NCBI GenBank assembly: GCA_013122435.1
Contig: WYDT01000008.1
Span: 62,001 to 126,000, forward strand
Length of the DNA: 64,000 nt
Reading direction: 5' to 3'
Source of the DNA: Chloroflexi bacterium AL-N1
GTDB taxonomy: Bacteria > Chloroflexota > Chloroflexia > Chloroflexales > Roseiflexaceae
The notes beneath the pieces were generated by a model. That model saw only the letters and a list, made by a program, of their open reading frames with translations. It made no database searches and had not been told where the DNA came from. Position 1 is the first letter of the stretch. The number at the start of each line of letters is the position of its first letter. Made by a program: the position numbers and the translations under genes. Shown here piece by piece: positions 46,801-56,511 of the stretch.

Positions 46801-49800
46801 TGACCAGCCGGGTGATCTGTTTGTTCAGGATCTCTTTACGGAAGCGTTCCGGAATGAGATCGATAAACTGCTCGCCACGTAAAATGCGTAGCGCGTTATC
46901 CGGATCCATCACAGGCTTCTCAGCACCAGGAAGGCCCAGACCAGTCCCACTAATAACGACAGAGCCCTGTGGCACATCGTTGCGGTCAAAGGTCTTAGGA
47001 GCACCGTTGGTGTAGGTCATATTCTGAAGCATCTGAGTCAATGCCTGACCGATTGCTTCAGCTGAGTTACCATTCCCCGCGTAGGGATGCGACGAGCCGG
47101 GGATATTGGACCCTGGAGCGTGATTATTTGTCATTGCGACACTCGCAGTTGCTCGTATGGGTTGAACGGGTGGTGTTGCTGTTAATGGTGTTTCAACAGG
47201 TGCACTCATATGGGTTGGAGCCACGACAGGTTGTTCAGCCACAGCATATCCAGCAGCGTAGAGACCACACAGAGCATGATTAAAGGTTGGAATTTCCCCA
47301 TTCTTAGGGTGATTGGTAAAGAGTGAGACGACATCGGCTTTATCACCAAGTACATTGTCAACAAAACCTTTGAGTGCTTTCTTCGGACCAACTTCAACAA
47401 AGGTGCGAACACCCTCGGCATATAGTGTTTCTAATCCTTTTACCCATTGTACCGGTGAAGCGATCTGTTGCTCCAGAACATCTTTGATATCATCGATACC
47501 TGTAGGATAGATCGCACCGTTGGTGTTGGCAACAATCGGAATTTTTGGCGATGCAATTGGTGTGCGGTCGAGCACTTTGCGGAGCGGACCACTTGCCGGT
47601 GCAACAATACGGGTGTGGAAGGCATGACTAACTGGAATACGGCGTGCATCAAAACCCTTCTCGACAAAGCGAGCAATGGCCTGTTCCACAGCTTTGCTCT
47701 CCCCACCGATGACGCTCTGCGTGTAGCTGTTGATGTTGGCAGCAACCACATAACCATCGACTTCATCAATGGTTTGCATAATAACATCAAGTGGTGCCAT
47801 GACTGCCGCCATCCAACCGTTGTCTTCCCAACTCACTTTGGTCATTTCGCTACCACGAGCAGCGGCAGCTTCCAGTGCGTAGGGGAATGGCATAACTTCG
47901 GCGGCAACAAGTGCAGCATATTCACCAAGTGAATGGCCCATGACCATATCAGGTGCAACACCATATGAGCCAAGCATTTTCATGATGGCAGCATCGATAG
48001 TAAGTACAGCCGGTTGGGTAATGGCCGTCTGCATCAGATCCAGTTCGGCCTGTTTCATCTTCGCCGGATCGTTGCTGTCAACAAAAATGTATTCTGTCAG
48101 TGGTTTACCAAGGATGGGGGTCATCACTCGGTCTGCTTCAGCGAAGATTTCCGCCACGAGCGGTTCTATTTCACACAAGGGATAACCCATGTTGATATAT
48201 TGGCTTCCCTGGCCAGGGAACAGAAAGGCAATCTTACCCGGCTTCGGACCACTACCCCGGAAGACACCTTGCGCTTGCAGGGCTTTCCATGCCTGTGGGT
48301 TGTCAAAGCCCATCGCTTTGCGTGCTTTCTCGATGCGTTCGAGCAACTCATCGTGATCACCAAAGTCGATCACCAGACGCTCCTGTGCGCTGAGATCGGC
48401 TTGATCTGGCACACGGTTGACGGGTGTCCAACCTCCACGAACGCGCTCGGAGAGTTGATCCAACTTATCTTTGAGTTCAGTTGAAGTTGCGCCTCCCAAT
48501 GCAGCGATACCACGAATGGGAGTTTTACTTGTGTAGCCATGTGATGTTGTCGATGACACACCACTCTGCGTGCCGTTTGGCGGACCTTGTGTGGTCGCAC
48601 CCGTGTATTGCTTGCGATCGGTTGTGAGCATACCAGGCACATATTCCTCTAAAACCAGATGGAAGTTAGTTCCACCAAAACCATACGCACTCACACCAGC
48701 ACGTCGTGGTACATTGGACAGTTTGGGCCACTCACGTAGTTCAGTATTAATATAGAACGGCGTGGCAGCAAAATCAATATTGGGATTGGGTCGTTCGGCG
48801 TTCAAGGTTGGTGGCAAGACTTTGTCGTGTAGGGACATGACCGACTTGAGTAAGCCAGCAGCACCAGCACCAGCCTTCAAATGACCAATATTGCTCTTGG
48901 CTGAACCAAGCGCCATCTGGCCACGTTCGCCACTCCCAAAGACTTTGGCAAGGCTCTCTACCTCGACCACATCACCAACTTTGGTACTGGTACCATGGGC
49001 CTCAATCAGTGTCGCCGTTGCCGGATCAAGACCAGCTTCGTGCCATGCTCGTTGGATAGCGATGACTTGTCCGACCGGATTGGGGGCAGTGATACCTTTG
49101 CCTTTGCCATCGCTCGATCCACCAATACCACGAATGACGCCATAGATGCGGTCGCCATCACGTTCGGCATCAGCAAGACGCTTGAGCAAGAAGCAGGCAG
49201 CACCTTCGCCCATGATGAAGCCATCAGCACCATCGCCAAAGGGGCGTGTTCCGGTGGCACTCAATGCACCGATCTTACAGAACTTCACGAATGAAGAGAT
49301 GCCCATATTGCGGTCAACGCCACCGGTCAAAATTGCATCACACTGACCCCGCAGAAGCAGTTCGACCGAGGCAACCGTTGCCGCGAAGGTTGAGGCACAC
49401 GCAGCATCGGTGATAAAGTTCGGACCGCGCAGATTGAGGACGTTTGCCACACGACCAGCCACAATATTGGCCAGTTCGCCTGGCATGGTATCTTCGGTCA
49501 CTTCCGGCATACGGCTGCCCATCTCAGCATGCCATTTCTGTTTGATAGCTTCGCGGACATTGGCAGGAAGTTGACCAAACTCATCTACATGATCAAGTGC
49601 GTGAACAACTTCGGGCAGCATCACACGCATCGTGGTGATGTAGTGTAGCTCGCCACCCATAGCAGTGCCAAGCACGACACCGGTGCGTTCTAAATCAAGC
49701 GGTCGGTCTGGGTAACCAAAATCAGCAAGCGCTTCGGCACAGGTGGTGACGGCCCACTTTTGGCTTTCATCCATAGCAGCGGCGACACGTGGTGGAATGC

Positions 49801-50041
49801 GAAAACGCTTCCAATCAAATTCGTAGCCACGTACCCAGCCACCAATTTTGCTATATGTTTTATCAGGTGCGCTTGGGTCGGGATCGTAGTAGTCAGCGAT
49901 ACTCCACCGATCTGACGGTGTTTCAGTAATACTATAGACTTTATTGCAGATGTTCTGCCAGTATTTCGGTGCACTTAACGCATCCGGGAGCGTGGCACCT
50001 ACGCCTACGATCGCGACTGCGCGATCTGCTGTCGAATCCAT
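40844..50041 (-). CDS. PUFA-synthase-like iterative type I PKS, KS-AT-KS-ACP5-KR-DH
   Basis: 3065 residues; AAGGAG lies 9 nt before the ATG. KS1 spans about 1-465 (Cys215 in DAACAST, His349, His387). AT spans about 603-900 (GQGSQ, Ser704 in GHSLG, His809). KS2 is about 1026-1530 (Cys1274 in NAACAAT, His1422, His1462), so it keeps a Cys-His-His set. Five carrier domains lie at about 1664-2194, joined by Ala/Pro linkers. KR is about 2250-2740 (SGAAGGI at 2471, Tyr2660). DH is about 2780-3060, with His2803 in HxxxGxxxxP. No enoyl reductase or thioesterase is visible. This resembles PfaA with a second KS inserted. The carrier attachment motif is LGIDTVK, Thr instead of Ser, in all five. Confidence 0.93.
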   Translation of the reverse strand: MDSTADRAVAIVGVGATLPDALSAPKYWQNICNKVYSITETPSDRWSIADYYDPDPSAPDKTYSKIGGWVRGYEFDWKRFRIPPRVAAAMDESQKWAVTTCAEALADFGYPDRPLDLERTGVVLGTAMGGELHYITTMRVMLPEVVHALDHVDEFGQLPANVREAIKQKWHAEMGSRMPEVTEDTMPGELANIVAGRVANVLNLRGPNFITDAACASTFAATVASVELLLRGQCDAILTGGVDRNMGISSFVKFCKIGALSATGTRPFGDGADGFIMGEGAACFLLKRLADAERDGDRIYGVIRGIGGSSDGKGKGITAPNPVGQVIAIQRAWHEAGLDPATATLIEAHGTSTKVGDVVEVESLAKVFGSGERGQMALGSAKSNIGHLKAGAGAAGLLKSVMSLHDKVLPPTLNAERPNPNIDFAATPFYINTELREWPKLSNVPRRAGVSAYGFGGTNFHLVLEEYVPGMLTTDRKQYTGATTQGPPNGTQSGVSSTTSHGYTSKTPIRGIAALGGATSTELKDKLDQLSERVRGGWTPVNRVPDQADLSAQERLVIDFGDHDELLERIEKARKAMGFDNPQAWKALQAQGVFRGSGPKPGKIAFLFPGQGSQYINMGYPLCEIEPLVAEIFAEADRVMTPILGKPLTEYIFVDSNDPAKMKQAELDLMQTAITQPAVLTIDAAIMKMLGSYGVAPDMVMGHSLGEYAALVAAEVMPFPYALEAAAARGSEMTKVSWEDNGWMAAVMAPLDVIMQTIDEVDGYVVAANINSYTQSVIGGESKAVEQAIARFVEKGFDARRIPVSHAFHTRIVAPASGPLRKVLDRTPIASPKIPIVANTNGAIYPTGIDDIKDVLEQQIASPVQWVKGLETLYAEGVRTFVEVGPKKALKGFVDNVLGDKADVVSLFTNHPKNGEIPTFNHALCGLYAAGYAVAEQPVVAPTHMSAPVETPLTATPPVQPIRATASVAMTNNHAPGSNIPGSSHPYAGNGNSAEAIGQALTQMLQNMTYTNGAPKTFDRNDVPQGSVVISGTGLGLPGAEKPVMDPDNALRILRGEQFIDLIPERFRKEILNKQITRLVKSEGGGGHFETLTDPNEVIKLAGRPGPFDLTEEYGVPDKLVEALDTTTQLAMAAGIDALREAGIPLVQTYRRTTTGKDLPERWLLPEALRDETGIIFASAFPGNDKLADEFNRYYTWQNRREQLAMLEDLSRYTQDFSTQQEINRRIGDLRETIEREPYTFDRRFIFRILAMGHSQFAEYIGARGPNTHVNAACAATAQAIALAEDWIRNGRCRRVLVVAADNVTSDNLLEWLGSGFLSTGAAATDDRVDEAALPFDRRRHGTILGMGACGLVVESEDAVRERGMRGIVELLSSETNNSAFHGTRLDVSHISQVMNNLVTAAERRFGIDRRTAAPQMVFVSHETFTPARGGSASAEVMALRETFGEVASQIVMSNTKGFTGHPMGVGIEDVIAVKILEHGIVPPVPNFKEVDPDLGKLNLSRGGRYPVQYALHLAAGFGSQISMTLTRRIPGSLDRFDNRQLYQHWLANVSGYDYAETEVVKRVLRIQAQGAPKRQPMPSVWQLGTGPTVRAYAPGDGMASVYQPAPMAFQPTPDVRPAPTPAPARAPVPTPVAVRAPEPTPAPVVAPAPAPTSAVPAAPTVDAVTQKVLEIVAAKTDYPPEMLDPELDLEADLGIDTVKQAETFAAIRDAFDIPRKDDLQLRSYPTLASVVGFVYSNRPDLKVAATPAPAAAPVTTPAPVATPAAPATAVADPVVDQVMAIVADKTGYPQEMLDLELDLEADLGIDTVKQAETFAAVREAFNIARQDDIQLRDYPTLASVVGFVRQSRPDLTAAPAPVATPVAVASVATPTPVAAAVPTSDPVTDQVMAIVADKTGYPQEMLDLELDLEADLGIDTVKQAETFAAVREAFNIVRQDDIQLRDYPTLASVVGFVRQNRPDLAVAPTPIATPVPAPVVAAPVAAYAAPSVAVATSMPVAPVATSAPANDPVTAKVLSIVADKTGYPEEMLDLDLDLEADLGVDTVKQAETFAAVREAFNIARQDDLQLRDYATLNSVIQFVFDNRPDLKTASPVVVASAVIPAATSTVPTGTDPVTAKVLSIVADKTGYPEEMLDLDLDLEADLGIDTVKQAETFAAVRESFDIARQDDLQLRDYATLNSVIQFVFDNRPDLKTATPVTGTAVQRELASATSAPAATSTTTTLKTVGTLEDADRIPRRVPVPSLRPSFDFCKPTGVTLDSNSRVVVMMDRGGVGKALLSRLDKRGVGTLVIEEPLSSDVIEGQLKTWLNEGPIQGVYWLPALDVEPMLEEMDLEIWRELNRQRVKNLYQTMRTLYDSISTAGTFLVSAVRLGGLHGYGSEGATAPLGGAVTGFTKAYKRERGDVLVKAVDFDISRKTADPADALIMETLVDPGVVEVGHHNGLRYGITLLEQPAADGQPGMTLDKNTVFVVSGAAGGITSSIVTDLAVASGGVFYLLDLADAPAPTDPKIVLFRTDKEALKRTLFEELKAAGERPTPVVIERQIMGIERSEAALRAIESVQAAGGTAHYHSVNLLDADAVKTAIDQVRKDYGRIDVLLHAGGLEISRSLSDKEAKEFNLVFDVKSDGFFNMLRAAQGMPIGATVSFSSVAGRFGNNGQTDYSSANDLLCKITSSLRTWRPETRGIVIDWTAWGGMGMATRGSIPRIMEMAGIDMLPPEAGVPTIRRELTYGGTRGELLVGQRLGILVEEFDADGGLDTAKVAAWLAERNQPLQMIGTVKSAKLYGGLEIETTFDPTEQPFLYDHQLDGTPLLPGVMGTESFAELAFVLANASGGTYHVATVENEQFASPFKFYRNQSRTLYLNATVKPMEGGDLVALTTLKSITQPRPEMPAREDVHFTASVRLTSTAVEASKKGKPPVWQEGPEVKVFESERIYQVYFHGPAYQVLERAQVSGNQAIGLMAENLPPNGKPAMAETLIAPRLIEFCFQTAGIWEMVTKNVMALPAGIESVTTYRQPESAEGRRLYAIVTAVNDGTSFDAQVVDEAGNVYVDMRGYLTVQLPGNVTL
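43460..45055 (-). repeat. five tandem carrier-domain repeats inside the PKS gene
   Basis: Repeat units of about 310-380 nt encode five carrier domains with DTV motifs at residues 1698, 1808, 1917, 2043 and 2147. Units 2 and 3 are almost identical to each other, as are units 4 and 5, at DNA level, including the linkers' ends; unit 1 is the most divergent. Expansion by unequal crossing-over from a 1-2-4 set is a simple reading. The array also creates long false ORFs on the plus strand. Confidence 0.92.
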
Positions 50042-50099
50042 ATACAGGTACTCCTTATCGTTCTAGTCGGAGTTGGATCCGGCCTAGAGATTCTATCTA

Positions 50100-51743
50100 T
50101 CAGGCTGGTACTGCCGGGAATGTTTCCATCAGTTTTTTCGATGCAAAATCCATGTCGGCAATCTGACCCGTCTGTGCCTGGTAAATAGCGGGAAGATTCA
50201 ATGAATTGGCGAGATTGGGATCAGTTTGACCAGCACCAACAGCCCAACGTAACCCTTCTGTTGCAACTTTGTATGCTGCGTCGCGTGCAAAGATACGAGC
50301 AAGCGCCTGCTCAAGATCAATGCCCAAACCACTTGCTGTGGTTGGTTTGCTCAACACACGCTCGGAGAAGATTGCAGCAGTTTCAGCCCACGCAATCAGT
50401 TCACCAAGGCGGAAGAGCACGTGTTGGTTACGCGTGAGTCGATCAATGCGGCAGCGCTCAAGGATGACGGCCAATGCACGCATAGCCAGTGCAGCGGTTC
50501 CTGCACCGTTGTTGGATTCAGTTTGCTGCAGTGCTTCTAAGCGCCCGGCCCAATCGTTGTAGAACGCGCCACGCGTCTTGAGATGGAACTGCCAGCGGTC
50601 ACGGGCGATAGTCCACTCCATAATTTCGGAGGTTCCCTCATAGATACAGGTGATACGTACGTCACGCTTAATTTTCTCAACCATGTACTCTTTGGTATAA
50701 CCGTATCCACCAAATGCCTGAATGGCATCTTCCGCAGCTTTATTCCCGCCTTCAGTGGCCATATACTTTGCAACGGCGCCCTCTGTTGCAAGATGTGGAT
50801 CACCACCATCGATGCGCTCTGCGACCCATTCGATGTACGAACGTGCAGCTTCCAGTTTCGCCATGTTTGGCACGATCAACTTGTGGGTGTATCCTTGTTT
50901 TTCACTGAGTGGTGCACCGGCCTGGATACGCTGTTGTGCATAATCAATTGAGCGCATCATGGCGTCCCAACCAGCACCAAGACCGAAGGAGCCGACCATC
51001 AGACGTGTGTAGCCAAAGACGGCCTGTGCCTGTGCGAGACCTTGGCCTTCAACACCACCAACCAGACTCTCGACAGGAACATAGACTTCGTCGAGGAACA
51101 GGGCTGCCGTATTGCTGGCACGAATACCGTGCTTGTCTTCTGGTTTGCCGTAGGTAAAGCCAGGTGCATCGCGCTCAACGACGAACCAGGTAGGACCACC
51201 GGCTGTGTTTGCAAGAATGGTGTAAAGCTGCGCTACACTACCATTACTGATCCACTGCTTGCGTCCACTAATCTTGTAACCGACAATCTTGCCATTCTCG
51301 GTGACAGGGACAGCTTTGGTACTCAGCGAGGCAAGGTCACTACCAGCCTGTGGTTCGGTTGCACCATACGCCACGAGTAAGCCCTCTTCTGCGATGCGCC
51401 CCATCCAGAGAGCTTTCTGCTCGTGTGTTCCTCCAACACTGATCGGGTCGGTACCAAGGAACGTTGCCAATACAGATGTGGCAATACCCAGATCGATCTT
51501 TGCCATTTCTTCGGACACACGATAGATATCGTAGGCACCACCACCTAAACCACCATACTCTTCGGGGATGAAGAGCAGGTGGAGACCAATTTGATCGGGG
51601 TTGTACAAATCTTTGAGCACTTCGTGGGGGAATTCATCTTTTTCGTCCACTTCTCGCAGAAATTCCGGTTTGAGTTTGCGTTCAGCATACTCACGGAGAG
51701 TCTCGAGAACCATGTCCAGAGTTTCCACGTCTAGAAAGGTCAT
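50100..51743 (-). CDS. acyl-CoA dehydrogenase family protein
   Basis: 547 residues, longer than the usual 380-400 because of a helical C-terminal extension (about 420-547). ATG 51743 follows AGGAGG. FAD/substrate motifs: [14 protein letters not shown] and [11 protein letters not shown] in the middle domain, and [31 protein letters not shown] in the C-terminal domain, where a catalytic Glu follows YEGT. It is the first gene of the operon, 58 nt upstream of the synthase. It may desaturate an acyl chain made by the synthase or process its starter, which would fit the absence of an enoyl reductase, but this is inference. Confidence 0.92.
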   Translation of the reverse strand: MTFLDVETLDMVLETLREYAERKLKPEFLREVDEKDEFPHEVLKDLYNPDQIGLHLLFIPEEYGGLGGGAYDIYRVSEEMAKIDLGIATSVLATFLGTDPISVGGTHEQKALWMGRIAEEGLLVAYGATEPQAGSDLASLSTKAVPVTENGKIVGYKISGRKQWISNGSVAQLYTILANTAGGPTWFVVERDAPGFTYGKPEDKHGIRASNTAALFLDEVYVPVESLVGGVEGQGLAQAQAVFGYTRLMVGSFGLGAGWDAMMRSIDYAQQRIQAGAPLSEKQGYTHKLIVPNMAKLEAARSYIEWVAERIDGGDPHLATEGAVAKYMATEGGNKAAEDAIQAFGGYGYTKEYMVEKIKRDVRITCIYEGTSEIMEWTIARDRWQFHLKTRGAFYNDWAGRLEALQQTESNNGAGTAALAMRALAVILERCRIDRLTRNQHVLFRLGELIAWAETAAIFSERVLSKPTTASGLGIDLEQALARIFARDAAYKVATEGLRWAVGAGQTDPNLANSLNLPAIYQAQTGQIADMDFASKKLMETFPAVPA

Positions 51744-52617
51744 TGCTTGTATCCTCCTACTTAGCAATTAAAACCAGCGTATCACAAATACAGGCGCCCT
51801 CTGTTGAACCTTACAAGTGCAACCATCAAAAACAGACACGCGCATCATCAGCGTGTCGTGAGCTGTGGGATATGATTCTTTGTTGCATTTCTCACATACC
51901 TGATCATAATTGTTGTACAACATCGTGCAGGTAAGAAGTGTTTATCTTATAGAAAGACTTCTTTACTATCACTGAAAACTGGTATTATCTATAGATAAAA
52001 GATATACATTTATGCTTGTTTTAGATATGTAACCATATCGTGCTCTATACAAACAACATGACGCTCATACACACTTAAAATGCTGCAAAATATATTATTA
52101 TCGTGAGAGCAGGGTATAGTAACAGGTATAACTATATGTCAAGCCATATTAAAATATGCCTGTAGCAAAATATACGTGCTAAATAACTATAGAAAAGTAG
52201 TGTTGAGGATCATAGTGATTGATAATAGAAACAGCCTCCTTCTGTATTCTCATTGACATCTGTCACTCGATGTCTCTACAAAGCAGAAAACACCGGGTAT
52301 TAGCAAACGGGCCAGCATACAAATGTCTGAAATTGCATCTTTGCATCTGTTCTGAGGCTCATCCAGATCATGTCTTTGCACATGCCAGACATCTATCTGT
52401 GAAAAACAAAACAACTTTGTAAAGTATAAACTTACGAAACTATCGGTTGAAAGTATTATACCAGCACTGTCTAGTATTGAATTGTGCCGTATGGTATATG
52501 CGAATGGGGGAATGAAAATAGGAAAGACTACTATTCTGCGTGCAGGTGCATTGCACCTATAGAGATATTCTTATTCATATCTAACACAGAACAAAGAAAT
52601 CCTTATAGTAGTGGGGG
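51744..52617. other. 874-nt gene-free, AT-rich region
   Basis: Largest non-coding stretch of the window, upstream of the biosynthetic operon. Reading both strands, I see only short ORFs without ribosome sites. A 14-nt palindrome, CATATTAAAATATG, lies near 52146. No tRNA, riboswitch or promoter consensus could be recognised, but the operon promoter must be here. Confidence 0.5.
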
Positions 52618-53862
52618 TTATTTGTTGCGTACGAGAGTACACAGCGTCTCAATATGCGGCGTTTGGGGGAATAAATCGATCGGTTGTACTCTGGCAACGT
52701 GATAGCCACCCGCCACCAGAACTTTGAGATCGCGTGCAAGCGTCGCTGGATTACATGAGACATACACCATGCGCTCTGGCATATATCGCAGTAACTCATC
52801 AAGAACGTGTTGATGACACCCACGCCGTGGTGGATCAAGCACCACACAATCGAACGATTCGTCAATCTGTATCAACGTATGTTCCACTCGACCTTGCAGG
52901 ATACGAGCATTCGTCAGATGATGTTCGGCAGCACTTTTGCGTGCATTCGCCACCGCTACTGAGTGTTCTTCAATCCCGAGAACAGCATGGACATGGTGAG
53001 ATAGGGGTAATGCGAATGTTCCCACGCCACTGTACAGATCTAACAGTCGTTCATCACCCTGGAGAGAGAGTTCACTATAGACCATGTGAAGCAGCTGTTT
53101 AGCCGCCATAAGGTTGACCTGAAAAAACACAGTAGGCTGTAGGGAGAGGGTAACACCATCAAGTTGTTCAATCAGGGTTGTCTCTCCGTGAGATAACAAC
53201 CCAGGCACGGCAACACCCGACAATGCTGGACATGCATCACGCCAGCGTTGTGCCAGGGGCCACAGATCGCCCTCACCACCCAATTCCGCAACCACATTAC
53301 CCTGTGTCTCACTCATACGCAGGATGATTTGGTACACGTGATCTTCTGGCTCTATGACATGGTGTATGGCAGCCAACGCGTCATTGAGCGAGGGTAATAA
53401 CAGTGGATCACTCTCAATAGGTTGCAGAGTGCGCGATCCTGCTGCAAAGTATCCAATTGCTGTTTGTTCAACATGGAGCCGTGCGGCATTACGATAGTGC
53501 CAGGGAGAAGCAGACGGTATGACCTCAGCGATCACGAGATCTGCCAGACCGGCGATTTTTGCTAATTGGTCGGTGAGAATCTGGCGTTTGAAGTCCAGTT
53601 GTGCCGGATAGGCGATATGTTGCCAGGACATATGATCTGTGCCAGGAAGTCGTGGTGGAACCCGTTCAGGGGCTGTAGTGATAAGCTCAATAACATGGCC
53701 ACGGGCAAACGCTGCTCGTTGTTCAGTCAACTGTACACACACCTGTTCGCCGGGTAAACCGCCGGTGGCAAAGACCACTCGTCCCTGCCAGCGCCCGACC
53801 CCATCTCCACCTTGTGCAATACCATCGAGCGTCAGCTCGACCACTTCAGGCCAATGTGTCAT
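52618..53862 (-). CDS. TrmA/RumA-family RNA (uracil-C5) methyltransferase
   Basis: About 414 residues. An N-terminal TRAM domain (VVELTLDGIAQGGDGVGR) is followed by the SAM domain LLDLYSGVGTFALPLS, a DPPRRGC motif and the catalytic-Cys segment YVSCNPATLARDLKVL. It methylates uracil in 23S rRNA or tRNA. The four iron-sulfur cysteines of classical RumA are absent: the region reads LPGTDHMSWQHIAYPAQL. ATG 53862 is preferred; an earlier ATG at 53874 has no room for a ribosome site. Confidence 0.92.
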   Translation of the reverse strand: MTHWPEVVELTLDGIAQGGDGVGRWQGRVVFATGGLPGEQVCVQLTEQRAAFARGHVIELITTAPERVPPRLPGTDHMSWQHIAYPAQLDFKRQILTDQLAKIAGLADLVIAEVIPSASPWHYRNAARLHVEQTAIGYFAAGSRTLQPIESDPLLLPSLNDALAAIHHVIEPEDHVYQIILRMSETQGNVVAELGGEGDLWPLAQRWRDACPALSGVAVPGLLSHGETTLIEQLDGVTLSLQPTVFFQVNLMAAKQLLHMVYSELSLQGDERLLDLYSGVGTFALPLSHHVHAVLGIEEHSVAVANARKSAAEHHLTNARILQGRVEHTLIQIDESFDCVVLDPPRRGCHQHVLDELLRYMPERMVYVSCNPATLARDLKVLVAGGYHVARVQPIDLFPQTPHIETLCTLVRNK

Positions 53863-53894
53863 AATATCACACATTCCACTTGTATTAGGTACCT

Positions 53895-55028
53895 TTATAA
53901 GCGCGGCGTAAGCCGATTCAACTCCATTTGGATATAGCGCACTATATCACGGCGACGAAGAATCCCGAGAAAGGTTTCCCCATCAAGAACGGGAATCTGC
54001 TCTTCTTTACTATCTAAGAATATCCGGACAGCTTCACTTGCTGGTGTGTTTGGGGTCAGGGTATGTAAATGATCGATAGGTGTCATCGCTTCTTGCACAT
54101 AGGTCAATGACCATTTGTGTGTGGTAAAACGACGCAGATCGCGCACTGAGATCATGCCCAAAAGCGGTTGAGGAACATCCTGATCGGGTGCATAGATAAC
54201 CGGAAACCCTTGATTTGTCTGACCAAGCAGGAATTTACCCACGAATTGCTCAAGGGAAAGATCGGGTTTTACAGCTGGATAAACACGCAACATGAGATCT
54301 GCAACACTCACACCAGTGAGCGTTCGTCGTATCAGGAGTTGCTGATGACCAGATTTGGAAGTGTGCAGTAAAAAATAGCCAATCAAAGCGCCCCAGAGAC
54401 TATTAATAAAATCATAGGTCGTGCTAGCATACAGGATAGTCACAAACAGAAATGACCAACCAATCAACTGTGCAATTCGTGTTGTGCTCTGTGATGCCCG
54501 TAATTCATCATTAAATAAAAACCACAATATAGAACGCAGGATACGTCCACCATCCAGTGGATAGCCCGGCAATAGGTTAAACACGATAATCATACCGTTG
54601 ATCAGAAAGAGTTGCGTACCAAGCAGCGTCACTAATGATGATGTACCCAGACCCCAACAGAGTGCTCCCAGCAGCATAAGCATACAACTTGCGAGTGGGC
54701 CAGCCATGTTAATACAGAAATCTATTTTTGCAGTAGGCGGATCTTCGACTATTTCGGTAATACCACCAATCGCATAGATCGTAATAGAGCGTATCGGCAC
54801 ACCAAAGCGACGTGCAACAATAGCATGACCACATTCGTGGAGGATCACCGACAATAAAAGCAGTACAACCATGCTTGCTGCAGCAAACCACGCATTGATG
54901 TCATGTATCTGTGTACGATAGAGGTTTTGTAGAAGCAATACTACAATAATACTGATGAAACCCCATCCCCAATGGATACGGATTGGGACAGTAGCAATGC
55001 GCGCAACCTGTGGAGTAAAACGGGACAT
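53895..55028 (-). CDS. M50 (site-2 protease-like) membrane metalloprotease with CBS pair
   Basis: 377 residues. Zinc site: ILHECGHAIVARRFG near residue 62 (HExxH) and NLLPGYPLDGGRILRSI near residue 155 (Asp ligand), within five or six membrane helices. A CBS pair fills the C-terminus (about 250-377). This is the SpoIVFB/Rip3-like class, which cuts membrane substrates under nucleotide control. ATG 55028 has AAAGG upstream. It lies 33 nt upstream of the RNA methyltransferase gene on the same strand. Confidence 0.92.
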   Translation of the reverse strand: MSRFTPQVARIATVPIRIHWGWGFISIIVVLLLQNLYRTQIHDINAWFAAASMVVLLLLSVILHECGHAIVARRFGVPIRSITIYAIGGITEIVEDPPTAKIDFCINMAGPLASCMLMLLGALCWGLGTSSLVTLLGTQLFLINGMIIVFNLLPGYPLDGGRILRSILWFLFNDELRASQSTTRIAQLIGWSFLFVTILYASTTYDFINSLWGALIGYFLLHTSKSGHQQLLIRRTLTGVSVADLMLRVYPAVKPDLSLEQFVGKFLLGQTNQGFPVIYAPDQDVPQPLLGMISVRDLRRFTTHKWSLTYVQEAMTPIDHLHTLTPNTPASEAVRIFLDSKEEQIPVLDGETFLGILRRRDIVRYIQMELNRLTPRL

Positions 55029-55319
55029 CAACAACCTTTCTCAGGATGAGATGAAAATGTAATAGGTCAACATATATATTGGTTTTACCAATCTATGCTA
55101 TGATAGCATAACTGTTACAATCCGCAACTGCGAAACATATCTGTGCAATGTGTATGATGCTTGACAGAAGTTCGTAGATATCGACAAATCCATCACCCTA
55201 CACGATAGTTGATGGTCGCGTGTAGCATGTAATGAGGTAATATACATTTCCCAACGATAGAATAAACCCAGTATAATAAAAGCATAGAATCTGCCTTGCT
55301 ATCAGTGGAGACTCAGAAG

Positions 55320-55739
55320 ATGCCACAACAAGATATTTATCATACTGCCGTTAAACAAGCGCTGATCAAGGACGGATGGACTATCACGCATGATCCCTTT
55401 CCAATTTACTACGGAACACGGCGTGGATATATCGATATAGGAGCTGAACAGGAAACATTTGCCGCCACAAAAGGAAATCAACAGATTGCGGTTGAAGTCA
55501 AAAACTTTATAAGTGATTCTGTAGTTACTGATATGGAACAAGCACTGGGGCAATATTTGGTGTATCGTAGTTGGATGCAACGAGTGGAACCAGCACGAAC
55601 TCTTTATCTGGCTGTGAGTGATGTTGTCGCTGTGGAAGTTTTTGAGGATGTAGCAGGGCGAGTATTAGTTGACGATTATCACTTGTATATTATCGTTGTT
55701 GATATGCAACGTGAGGAGATTGTTCAATGGATAAAATAG
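55320..55739 (+). CDS. XisH family protein (PD-(D/E)xK-like)
   Basis: 139 residues starting MPQQDIYHTAVKQALIKDGW, the typical XisH N-terminus, with GGAG about 9 nt upstream. YIDIGAEQ and IAVEVKNF provide the D...ExK pattern of the restriction-endonuclease-like fold. XisH was first described as a factor needed for excision of the cyanobacterial fdxN element; its molecular role is unclear. It overlaps the XisI gene by 13 nt, so the pair is translationally coupled. Confidence 0.92.
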   Translation: MPQQDIYHTAVKQALIKDGWTITHDPFPIYYGTRRGYIDIGAEQETFAATKGNQQIAVEVKNFISDSVVTDMEQALGQYLVYRSWMQRVEPARTLYLAVSDVVAVEVFEDVAGRVLVDDYHLYIIVVDMQREEIVQWIK

Positions 55740-56062
55740 CCCAATATCGATCAGTAATCAAGAAGATTTTACAAGAACAGGCTCACTATAAACCCGCTCA
55801 CGGTGATATTGAACCAATGGTCGTATTTGATGAGACCCACGATCACTATCAACTACTTCTGCTTGGATGGGACCTGCCACGACGAGTCCATAGCATCATT
55901 ATCCATATCCGCATACATAATGGCAAAGTCTGGCTGGAACACGATGGCACCGATGCGCGTATTGCACGACAATTAGTTGCTGCTGGAATACCCAAAAAAG
56001 ATATTGTACTGGCCTTCCATCCTCCAGATAAGCGACCCTACACTGATTTTGCTGTTGCGTAG
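55727..56062 (+). CDS. XisI family protein
   Basis: 111 residues with the XisI pattern: MDKIAQYRSVIKKIL, VVFDETHDHYQLLLLGWD, RIHNGKVWLEHDGTD, and the end GIPKKDIVLAFHPPDKRPYTDFAVA. Always found beside XisH. No recombinase or excision element is seen nearby, so a role in nif-element excision is unlikely here; a toxin-antitoxin-like or defence role has been suggested for such orphan pairs but is not shown by the sequence. Confidence 0.92.
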   Translation: MDKIAQYRSVIKKILQEQAHYKPAHGDIEPMVVFDETHDHYQLLLLGWDLPRRVHSIIIHIRIHNGKVWLEHDGTDARIARQLVAAGIPKKDIVLAFHPPDKRPYTDFAVA

Positions 56063-56123
56063 GAACATCCAAGCAACCTGTTCTGACATTTGATCATAGA
56101 ATCGTTACTGTTACCTTATTACT

Positions 56124-56378
56124 CTAATTGATAACGTTCAAAAGCCAGACGAGTAAACTGATGATCACTCCACTAACTATCAGCGTGATGACCAACCACC
56201 GTACATAACGATACGATGGGTCTTTGGGTATTACAATAAGCATTGCCACAGCACAGGCCAAGGGAATAACACCATACCAGAACAATGTGAGGGAGGGGAA
56301 TACACCAACGGCAGCTATTGCCAAAATACAAATGAGGCACAGGGTTACCAATGTACGGCGACTCTGTATACCGCTCAT
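56124..56378 (-). CDS. small three-helix membrane protein
   Basis: 84 residues from ATG 56378, with AAAGGCGG upstream. Three hydrophobic segments: LVTLCLICILAIAAVGVF, LFWYGVIPLACAVAMLIVI and WLVITLIVSGVIISLLVWLL. I do not recognise a family. It follows the halocin-like gene on the same strand by about 130 nt, so an immunity or export role is conceivable but unproven. Confidence 0.7.
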   Translation of the reverse strand: MSGIQSRRTLVTLCLICILAIAAVGVFPSLTLFWYGVIPLACAVAMLIVIPKDPSYRYVRWLVITLIVSGVIISLLVWLLNVIN

Positions 56379-56511
56379 AAAATCCGCCTTTCTGAATAAC
56401 GAATATAGAGCCACAAAAATTAGAAAGGTCACTTGTTACATCTAGTAACTTTCAATTCTTTGTGGCTCTAATTTACTCTATATGATACCTGTTTACAACT
56501 AGACTAATTTG

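Noticed and set aside
45872-46882. Plus-strand ORF of 336 codons inside the second ketosynthase
   Set aside because: Antisense of a strongly conserved domain; composition not protein-like and no start signals.
52219-52422. Short ORF in the 874-nt spacer
   Set aside because: No ribosome site, Cys/His-rich random composition, no similarity recognised.
55320-56062. Excision element around XisH/XisI
   Set aside because: No recombinase and no repeated attachment sequence seen on either side.
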